Shown here: piece by piece, positions 1-5,136 of the stretch
Layout: each line of letters opens with the position of its first letter
Position numbering within the stretch: the first letter of the stretch is position 1
Assembly (NCBI GenBank): GCA_021791995.1
Contig: JAJYVN010000174.1
Location: 1-6,430 of the forward strand
Direction of reading: 5' to 3'
Length of the DNA: 6,430 nucleotides
Source of the DNA: Bacillota bacterium
Lineage (GTDB): Bacteria; Bacillota; Sulfobacillia; RBS10-35; JAJYVN01
The notes under the pieces: generated by a model
What the model was told of the DNA's origin: nothing
Seen by the model: the letters and a program-made list of their open reading frames with translations, nothing else
Database searches by the model: none
Position numbers and translations under genes: made by a program

Positions 1-1
1 T

Positions 2-487
2 CTGCCGGATGGAAGTGGCGTCGAGGTCTGTCGGGAAATCCGCAGTCAACGCCCGGATACGCGCGTCCTGATGCTGACCTCCTATGCGGACGACGAGGCG
101 CTCTTTGCCTCCATCATGGCGGGGGCCGCTGGGTATCTGCTCAAACAGACCCGTGGACGTGACCTGATCAGTGCCATGCGGACGGTTCACAGTGGCGGAT
201 CACTGCTGGACCCAGCCGTAACCCGGCAGGTATTCGAACGGCTGCGCCGTCCGGCGGCAGAGGCCCCCGCTGATCCCCTCTCCGAACTCACCGCACAGGA
301 GCAGCACATTCTCAGCCTAATGGCGGAGGGAAAGACCAACCGCGAGATTGGCAGGGAGGTCTTTCTCAGCGACAAGACGGTCAAGCATTACGTGTCGAGC
401 ATCCTGCAGAAGCTCGAGGTAGCGCGCCGCAGTGAGGCGGCGGCCATCTGGGCACGCGCACAGGGGGAGCACAATCGACCAAAATGA
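2..487 (+). CDS. NarL/FixJ-family response regulator, DosR/DevR-like (5' partial)
   Basis: Transcription factor of a two-component system: a receiver domain phosphorylated by a sensor kinase, then a LuxR-type helix-turn-helix that binds DNA in the cytoplasm. The reading frame is open to the left edge; 161 residues are visible and about 50 are missing compared with the usual 210-220. The visible part opens with the LPDGSG loop, so the phospho-acceptor Asp, normally three residues earlier, lies just outside. The switch Thr (MLTSY, near visible residue 26) and the conserved Lys (YLLK, near residue 48) are present. The HTH runs over about the last 65 residues (LTAQEQHILSLMAEGKTNREI, then DKTVKHYVSSILQKL). 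Layout and wording closely follow mycobacterial DosR/DevR, including both Lys of its DNA-contact segment KTVKNYVS; the Asn there is His here. The kinase, and thus the signal, is not in the window. The apbE gene follows 34 bases downstream. Family call is firm; orthology to DosR is an inference. Confidence 0.93.
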   Translation: MPDGSGVEVCREIRSQRPDTRVLMLTSYADDEALFASIMAGAAGYLLKQTRGRDLISAMRTVHSGGSLLDPAVTRQVFERLRRPAAEAPADPLSELTAQEQHILSLMAEGKTNREIGREVFLSDKTVKHYVSSILQKLEVARRSEAAAIWARAQGEHNRPK

Positions 488-508
488 GGCGCTGCCCCTG
501 TGCGCTTT

Positions 509-515
509 GAGGTGA
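509..515 (+). promoter_or_regulatory. Ribosome binding site of apbE
   Basis: The sequence GAGGTGA lies six bases before the GTG at 522 and fits the anti-Shine-Dalgarno consensus well. It decides the start of the ApbE gene in favour of GTG 522 over the in-frame ATG at 561, whose upstream purine run (GAGG at 552-555) is also plausible but would cut off the first beta strand. Confidence 0.7.
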
Positions 516-521
516 TCGGGA

Positions 522-1427
522 GTGCGCCGCCTGATTGCGGTTCAGCGCAGCGAGGTTTGGATGGACACAACGGTCACCGTGGAGGCGGTCACGCGTGACG
601 GATCCGAGTGCGCGGACGCCATCGGGCGGGCGTTTGAATGGTTCGCAGCGGTGGAACGTCAGTGTAGCCGCTTCGACCCATCCAGCGAGTTGCGCCAGCT
701 GTCGCTGCATTGCGGAGAGGCGATCCCAGTCAGCCCATTGCTCTTCGAGGCCCTCACAGTGGCGCTGCGCGTCGCCCAAGAGTCCATGGGTGCCTTCGAT
801 CCGACGGTGGGCGCCCAGATGGAAGCGCTGGGGTTTGATCGCAATTATCGCAGTGGGGAATCGCACCCCTCCGGTCTTCGGTCGGCTCCTCCGGACTGGC
901 GGGCGGTGGTACTCCGCCGCAGAAACCGGACGGTGACGCTACGCCGGCCGGTCTTGCTTGATCTCGGCGGCGTAGCCAAGGGGCTCGCGATCGACCTCGC
1001 CCTGATGGAGTTGCGCGGACTCGCGGGGGGGGCGGTGGATGCGGGTGGTGACATCGCGGTCTTTGGCATCAATCGGGAGGGAGGTGCCTGGAAGATTGGG
1101 GTGCAGCATCCACGGGAGGAGGGGGCTCTGGCGGCCTGTCTCGAGGTGGCCCAGGGTGCTGTTTGTACCTCGGGCGATTACCGCCGACGTGCCCGTGGCC
1201 AGAGCCATCACGTGCGTCCAGTGAGTGGAGAGGCGGTCGATACGGTGGCCAGTTGCACCGTCTATGCGCCGACGGCCGTTGTGGCGGATGCGCTCAGCAC
1301 CGCGGCGACCGTTATGGGGCCGGAGGCGGGGATCCGCTGGCTCGGTGATCAGGGTGCGGAAGGACTGATCATCACACCGGACCTCTGCCGGCTGACCACT
1401 GAGGGGTGGGAGGGGCTTCAGTGTTGA
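522..1427 (+). CDS. apbE: FAD:protein FMN transferase (ApbE family), no export signal
   Basis: ApbE enzymes move FMN from FAD onto a Thr or Ser of a target protein, as in RnfG, NqrC, NosR-type or FMN-bind domain proteins, using Mg2+. The 301-residue product is somewhat short for exported ApbE proteins (about 330-350) because it begins directly at the core. Family hallmarks are in order: LDLGGVAKG (residues 146-154), VDAGGDI (172-178), TSGDY (216-220), SHH (228-230), and ADALSTA (255-261), the last carrying the Asp and Thr that bind Mg2+ in characterised members. The N-terminal segment QRSEVWMDTTVTV matches the first strand of the family, which supports the GTG start at 522 over the ATG at 561. 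There is no hydrophobic signal peptide or lipobox Cys, unlike the lipoprotein ApbE of E. coli, so a cytoplasmic enzyme is likely. It probably shares a transcript with the response regulator; the flavinylated partner is not in view. Confidence 0.94.
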   Translation: MRRLIAVQRSEVWMDTTVTVEAVTRDGSECADAIGRAFEWFAAVERQCSRFDPSSELRQLSLHCGEAIPVSPLLFEALTVALRVAQESMGAFDPTVGAQMEALGFDRNYRSGESHPSGLRSAPPDWRAVVLRRRNRTVTLRRPVLLDLGGVAKGLAIDLALMELRGLAGGAVDAGGDIAVFGINREGGAWKIGVQHPREEGALAACLEVAQGAVCTSGDYRRRARGQSHHVRPVSGEAVDTVASCTVYAPTAVVADALSTAATVMGPEAGIRWLGDQGAEGLIITPDLCRLTTEGWEGLQC

Positions 1428-1436
1428 GGCCTGCGC
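1428..1436. other. Nine-base gap between convergent genes
   Basis: The stop of apbE (TGA, 1425-1427) and the stop of the minus-strand Ppx/GppA gene (TGA read at 1439-1437) are separated by only nine bases. No GC-rich hairpin followed by a T run is visible on either strand; the only symmetry is a weak TGAG...CTCA pair. Transcripts from the two blocks must therefore end inside each other's coding region or be stopped by Rho or by polymerase collision. Confidence 0.6.
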
Positions 1437-2954
1437 TCAGTCGGTGGATGCAGCGGTACCGAGCGCCAACGCTCGACCGAAAGCCTTGCGAAAGTCGCCA
1501 CCTAAGGCTTGGGCGGACGCAAAGCCATGTGGGGAGTTGCCGGATGTTGTGATGCGCACCGCGGAAGGGAGGACGGTGAGCGAGAGTGGGCCAGCATGGC
1601 CCCGGGTGTCTGCATCAATGCGGTGTGCCAGGCTCACACAGATCCCCATGCAGATCGCAAGTTGCTCGTCCCCCGACGTCAAGAGCGCAGCAAATGGGGC
1701 TAACCACGATCGCGTCTTGGATGGTCCCTCATACCCCGCCGCCGCCGCAAGCAGAAGCCGTTCGCGATGGTCGACTCCGAAGAGTCGGCCCTCCCGCAGG
1801 ATGTATGCGGCATGCCGTTCGCGGTCGTAGTAATTGACAGTCGTGCCGACATCGCGCAGGCGTGCTGCGGCGGCGACCAACGGCGGGCGGATCGTGCGCG
1901 CCTCATCCCCCAGTGCGGTCCAGATGCTCGTCGCAAGCCCCGCGATGCGTCGACAACGCCCGACGGGCAACCCGTGCAAGCGTTCCAGGTTGGAGATGCT
2001 GGCTTCCAAGACGTCGTCAAAAACGGGCGTTTCGTGATCGGCCAGAAACTCCTGATAGAAGAGCCCCTCGCGCAGCCCGCTACCGCTCACCACGACGTGC
2101 ACGGGTCGGGCGCGCTCGACCACCCAGGCAAAGAGCGCCGTGCCTGCTGCCAAAAGATCCGCACGGTCGGCTGTGAGGCCTGGCACACGGGCGCGTTCGT
2201 TGACGTTCATGGCCGTCAATTCGTCGCGAAACGCGATGACCTGGCTCGGGGGCAATAGATAGTTGTGCACCGCTGGCAGAGGGTAGTGGCGCCTGCGTCG
2301 GTCCAACTTGGCGAGCGCGCGTGCGGTGCCGCCGATGCCGATCAGACGAAGACCGGGTGCGGAGAAGATCCGCGGGTCCTGTTCCTGGAGTGCACCGTCC
2401 AGGGCCTTGGTGAGTTCGGCCAAAGCCCCTGCCTTGGCCCGGCCCTCCAATCCAAAGCGTGCAGCCGCGTTCACGGCGCCCCACTGCAGGCTCACCCCGG
2501 TCACGCGCCGGCGAGCGACGAAGCGTGTAATCTCGGTGCTGCCGCCACCGATGTCCACGGTGAACCCATCCTGCTCGGCGATGGTGTTGAGCGCGCCGAT
2601 CAGGCCGGCATGAGCCTCTTCGGCCGCGTTGATGATCCGAATGTTGATGCCAACCGCACGCGCAATGCGATCGACGAAGGCGGGCCCATCCACTGCCTGG
2701 CGCACTGCCGCAGTTGCCACGGCGGACCAACGACCGACGTTCCAGTCGTCCCCTGCCGCCTGAAAGTCCTGCAGGATCGTAATGGCCTCATCGGCCGCGC
2801 TGGGCTGGAAGGTCCCGTCTGCGTTGATGCGAGCGGCCAGGCGCAGATTGGCCTTTTGCTCGTGGCGCACAAGGTATCCGCCATCGGTCCGGATCTCCAC
2901 GATGGAGAGCCGGACCGTATTGCTGCCGATGTCCACCATGCCGACACGGCGCAT
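1437..2954 (-). CDS. Ppx/GppA family phosphatase (exopolyphosphatase or pppGpp phosphohydrolase)
   Basis: Enzymes of this ASKHA-fold family remove terminal phosphates from polyphosphate (Ppx) or convert pppGpp to ppGpp (GppA). The 505-residue product has the full usual length. The catalytic half shows DIGSNTVRL (8-16), ATAAVR (80-85), the acidic AAEEAHAG segment (110-117) holding the expected catalytic Glu, DIGGGSTE (134-141), GIGGTARALA (206-215) and VVVSGSGLREGLFY (287-300). Residues from about 313 to 505 match the C-terminal HD-like region, but its metal ligands have decayed: the first His is replaced by Arg333, the HD pair reads RD (367-368), the HHRH element reads RERH (378-381) and the final Asp is His. 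E. coli PPX is also incomplete here (LHEVG), so activity in the catalytic half is still expected. ATG 2954 is chosen because GGGAGGGG precedes it by six bases; ATG 2939 is the alternative. The gene starts two bases after the HD gene's stop. Ppx and GppA cannot be told apart by reading, so no symbol is given. Confidence 0.93.
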   Translation of the reverse strand: MRRVGMVDIGSNTVRLSIVEIRTDGGYLVRHEQKANLRLAARINADGTFQPSAADEAITILQDFQAAGDDWNVGRWSAVATAAVRQAVDGPAFVDRIARAVGINIRIINAAEEAHAGLIGALNTIAEQDGFTVDIGGGSTEITRFVARRRVTGVSLQWGAVNAAARFGLEGRAKAGALAELTKALDGALQEQDPRIFSAPGLRLIGIGGTARALAKLDRRRRHYPLPAVHNYLLPPSQVIAFRDELTAMNVNERARVPGLTADRADLLAAGTALFAWVVERARPVHVVVSGSGLREGLFYQEFLADHETPVFDDVLEASISNLERLHGLPVGRCRRIAGLATSIWTALGDEARTIRPPLVAAAARLRDVGTTVNYYDRERHAAYILREGRLFGVDHRERLLLAAAAGYEGPSKTRSWLAPFAALLTSGDEQLAICMGICVSLAHRIDADTRGHAGPLSLTVLPSAVRITTSGNSPHGFASAQALGGDFRKAFGRALALGTAASTD

Positions 2955-2956
2955 CT

Positions 2957-3637
2957 TCAGCCCCTCCCACCCCGGCCAACCGGTTGTCCTCTTCCCGAGC
3001 CAGTCGTGAGCGTGAACGTCACGGGAAGGGCGAACGGCTCTGGGAAATAGGCGGATTTTTGTTCGAGCACACGGCGCAGGCTTGCCAGGCGTACCCCGGC
3101 GAGTTCCACTCGCACGCGTGTTTCGGAGATCTGCACCCGTTGCAGCCGCGTCTGGGCATCGTGGTTGTAGTCGAGGGCATCGGCGATGCGCAGGATCGCG
3201 GTGAGCCGAGCCACCGCCCGTTGCCTCTGTGCCCCCAACGACTTCGGCGCCTGCCGCGGCCGCTTGCGATGGTTGCGCGCGACTAGGGCAACCACTGCGC
3301 GCCACGGCTTGGGATACCCGTCCAGCAGGGCATCCGCGAGGATGAGCGATGCCGTGTGGCGATGGTGTTTTCGGGCGTTCACGAAGTAGCCGATATCGTG
3401 CAGTAGCGCGGCGTGGTCCAGAATCGGGAGCCAAGACTCGTCCAACTGGTGAACCACACGCAGTTGGACGAATAGTTCATGCGACAGCGCTGCCACTTGG
3501 CGAGCGTGCTCTGCATCGTACCCATACTTATCCCCTACCGCCAGCACCTGATCTCGCAACTCTGCCAGGGACCCAGGGGGTCCCTCCACGCCGCCATCCG
3601 GGGTGGAGCGGTTATTGGGGCTCCGGCGCCTGCCCAT
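2957..3637 (-). CDS. Stand-alone HD-domain protein, related to the C-terminal domain of Ppx/GppA
   Basis: HD-domain proteins are metal-dependent phosphohydrolases acting on nucleotides, (p)ppGpp or other phosphate esters. The 226-residue product carries the full ligand set: His44 (YDAEHARQVA), His80-Asp81 (LLHDIGYFVN), His91, His92 and His94 (KHHRHT), NHRK (122-125) and Asp153 (LRIADALD). The phrase pattern and the roughly 70-residue region after the HD core resemble the C-terminal half of Ppx/GppA proteins, as though that half had become a separate gene. The frame also allows GTG at 3661, but ATG 3637 has a near-perfect ribosome binding site six bases upstream and is preferred. The gene overlaps the preceding kinase by 26 bases and ends two bases before the Ppx gene, so it is probably made together with it. 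There is no signal peptide or membrane segment. The substrate is unknown; it could also be a non-catalytic partner of the adjacent phosphatase. Confidence 0.88.
   Translation of the reverse strand: MGRRRSPNNRSTPDGGVEGPPGSLAELRDQVLAVGDKYGYDAEHARQVAALSHELFVQLRVVHQLDESWLPILDHAALLHDIGYFVNARKHHRHTASLILADALLDGYPKPWRAVVALVARNHRKRPRQAPKSLGAQRQRAVARLTAILRIADALDYNHDAQTRLQRVQISETRVRVELAGVRLASLRRVLEQKSAYFPEPFALPVTFTLTTGSGRGQPVGRGGRG
2961..2968 (-). promoter_or_regulatory. Ribosome binding site of the Ppx/GppA gene
   Basis: On the minus strand GGGAGGGG lies six bases before ATG 2954. It sits inside the last codons of the HD gene and accounts for the Gly/Arg-rich tail of that protein (GRGGRG). This fixes the Ppx start and suggests translational coupling between the two genes. 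Confidence 0.75.
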
Positions 3638-4358
3638 CCTTATCCTCCCCCATATGCACACTGCGTACCAATCGCGACACCATATCCCGCAGGCGCTTTT
3701 GCACCTCCGCTACGTTGCCTTCGCCGTCGAGGGTGTGCCAGTTGCCGCACTTCGATCCAAGCTCCTGGATTTGCTGATCCAACAGTCGCTGATACCGAAT
3801 GAAGCCCCGCAGGGGATCTCCGCGCGCGAAGAGGTCACGGCCCGCCTCCATCCATGTGGGAACACCCCGCTTGGCGACCTCGCGCTCTAAACGACGCTGG
3901 GGTGGTACCTGGAGATGGATGCGGATATCAGGCTGTGGTTCGGAGGGCAGAAGGTGCTCCAACCATGCGGGTGGGATCCCACGTACCGCGCACCGAGCGA
4001 GAGCGGTAGTGGTCCAACGATCCGCCACCACGGTGAAGCCGGCCGCCAGGGCCTGCGCGACGGCCCACTCCGCTTGATCCGTTAGGTCGGCGGCATAGAC
4101 CAAGGCCAATGTCCAGTTGCCCACCTCTCGACCGCGGCGGAGATCTCGCAGCGTTCGGCGGATGAGCGTGGAGCGCCCAAGTCCGACTTGCAGCGGCGCC
4201 CACCCCTTGCTTTGGAGCCAGGGGAGCAAGAGTCCGATCTGGGTGGACCGACCAGCGCCATCGCCGCCCTCGATGGCGATGAACTGTCCGGGTTGTGCTC
4301 GTGACGACACCGCGAACCTCCTCGACGACGAATCGTCCATCCCCCTGTCAGCGGGCAT
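3612..4358 (-). CDS. Thymidylate kinase-like P-loop protein, second copy, with altered Walker A Lys
   Basis: Member of the dTMP kinase superfamily (P-loop kinases that phosphorylate nucleoside monophosphates). The 248-residue product aligns with the adjacent upstream kinase over its whole length: FIAIEGGDGAGRST (26-39), LVYAADL (86-92), ADRWTTTALAR (112-122), and WMEAGRDL further on, then the closing QKRLRDM. The Walker A motif reads GGDGAGRST: the invariant Lys is Arg37 (CGG codon at 4250-4248). That Lys normally contacts the ATP phosphates, so catalysis may be weak, changed or lost. The TREPGG dTMP-binding motif of housekeeping Tmk is absent. ATG 4358 is used, preceded by AGGA four bases away and overlapping the upstream gene's stop by 11 bases; ATG 4340 is possible. 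It overlaps the HD gene by 26 bases. It may be a regulatory or structural partner of the first kinase, or a kinase with different chemistry; substrate not readable. Confidence 0.85.
   Translation of the reverse strand: MPADRGMDDSSSRRFAVSSRAQPGQFIAIEGGDGAGRSTQIGLLLPWLQSKGWAPLQVGLGRSTLIRRTLRDLRRGREVGNWTLALVYAADLTDQAEWAVAQALAAGFTVVADRWTTTALARCAVRGIPPAWLEHLLPSEPQPDIRIHLQVPPQRRLEREVAKRGVPTWMEAGRDLFARGDPLRGFIRYQRLLDQQIQELGSKCGNWHTLDGEGNVAEVQKRLRDMVSRLVRSVHMGEDKDGQAPEPQ
3644..3651 (-). promoter_or_regulatory. Ribosome binding site of the HD gene
   Basis: GGGGGAGG on the minus strand lies six bases before ATG 3637, inside the end of the preceding kinase gene. It is the strongest such site in the window and decides the start in favour of ATG 3637 over GTG 3661. 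Confidence 0.75.
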
Positions 4359-5085
4359 GGGATCCTGTCACAACCTCTACGACGCGGGGAGACGCAATCC
4401 GCTTTTTGTGCAACACCCTGTCGGCCATCGCGCGCAGCCGCTTTTGCTGAACCGCGACGGGCTCCACCGCGTCAATGACCTCCAGACCATCCGTTTGGAC
4501 CAACTGCTCATAGTGCTCAACGACACGACGCTGGAACAAGAGGAAACTCTCCTGTGGGGTGGACGCGAGCCCCAAGTCCATCCCTGCTTCGTAGTAACGA
4601 ATTTCGCTGCGTCCAATGGCGATGCGTCTGAGGGCAACCTCCACGGGGACACGGAAGTAGACGGTGAGGTGGGGGCGGGGTGCCATGGCATACAGTGCGC
4701 GCAGCCATTTCGGATCCATCCCACGCGCCACATCACGCGTCAGAGCCGTATAGACCCAGCGGTCAGCCAACACCAATTGGCCGGCGCGGAGGGGGCAGAG
4801 GATTTCCCGTTCCAGACGTTCGGCCAAGTCGGCCGCATGCATCAGGCTGAAGGTGCGTGGAGTCAGGGAAGTGCGCCGCTTGGCGCGGCGCAGGTCCCGC
4901 TTGATCAGCGGGGAGGAGTTCCACGACGTTTCGTGCACGATGTAGCCCTTATCCCGCAGCCATTGCGCCAAGAGTTGGGCCTGTGTGCTCTTGCCGCTGC
5001 CGTCAATCCCCTCGACGGCGATGAGCCGTCCGGCCAGGCGTAGCGACAACGGATACATGAGCGATCGATCATTATTCTGCGGCAT
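4348..5085 (-). CDS. Thymidylate kinase-like P-loop kinase, first copy, intact Walker A
   Basis: Member of the dTMP kinase superfamily, cytoplasmic, expected to transfer a phosphate from ATP to a nucleotide or other small acceptor. The 245-residue product (from ATG 5085) has a canonical Walker A, EGIDGSGKSTQ (25-35), a DRW motif (108-110, DRY/F in Tmk), and a LID-like stretch with RYYEAGMDLG (163-172) followed by FQRRV, reminiscent of Tmk FQ.RV. The TREPGG motif of housekeeping Tmk is missing; HETSWNSSPLIKRDLRR stands in its place. A role as the cell's general dTMP kinase is therefore doubtful, and no symbol is given. The start is uncertain: GTG 5127, ATG 5085 and ATG 5058 are in frame and none has a good ribosome binding site; 5085 is a compromise, and homology begins close to 5058. 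The gene follows the sulfatase on the same strand by 51 bases and overlaps its paralogue by 11 bases. Confidence 0.87.
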   Translation of the reverse strand: MPQNNDRSLMYPLSLRLAGRLIAVEGIDGSGKSTQAQLLAQWLRDKGYIVHETSWNSSPLIKRDLRRAKRRTSLTPRTFSLMHAADLAERLEREILCPLRAGQLVLADRWVYTALTRDVARGMDPKWLRALYAMAPRPHLTVYFRVPVEVALRRIAIGRSEIRYYEAGMDLGLASTPQESFLLFQRRVVEHYEQLVQTDGLEVIDAVEPVAVQQKRLRAMADRVLHKKRIASPRVVEVVTGSHAR

Positions 5086-5136
5086 TGAAACCCGCCCCCG
5101 GCCGTTGTGTTTGGAAACCTGTGTCACGCCTCTGGA

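Noticed and set aside
381..866. Minus-strand open frame of 161 codons over the start of apbE
   Set aside because: Antisense to the regulator end and apbE core; no motif and no reason to prefer it.
1425..1439. TGAG...CTCA symmetry at the convergent junction as a bidirectional terminator
   Set aside because: Only four base pairs of stem and no T tract on either side.
2265..3050. Plus-strand open frame of 261 codons opposite the Ppx and HD genes
   Set aside because: Antisense to conserved Ppx motifs, no domain recognisable, composition typical of a frame shadow.
2955..3434. N-terminal extension of the Ppx frame back to 3434, which would give a 665-residue protein
   Set aside because: The extension overlaps the HD gene in another frame, is Pro/Arg/Ala-rich without motifs, and ATG 2954 has a strong ribosome binding site directly before the conserved DIGSNT strand.
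4117..5043. Long plus-strand open frame of 308 codons opposite the two kinases
   Set aside because: It lies wholly antisense to two genes with clear P-loop and DRW motifs, shows no recognisable motif of its own, and is the kind of open frame expected opposite GC-rich genes.
5059..5136. Possible promoter or operator before the first kinase (GATCGATC palindrome, two GGTTTC copies on the minus strand)
   Set aside because: The palindrome is short and inside or next to the uncertain start of the gene, the repeats are only six bases, and no convincing -35/-10 pair is visible.
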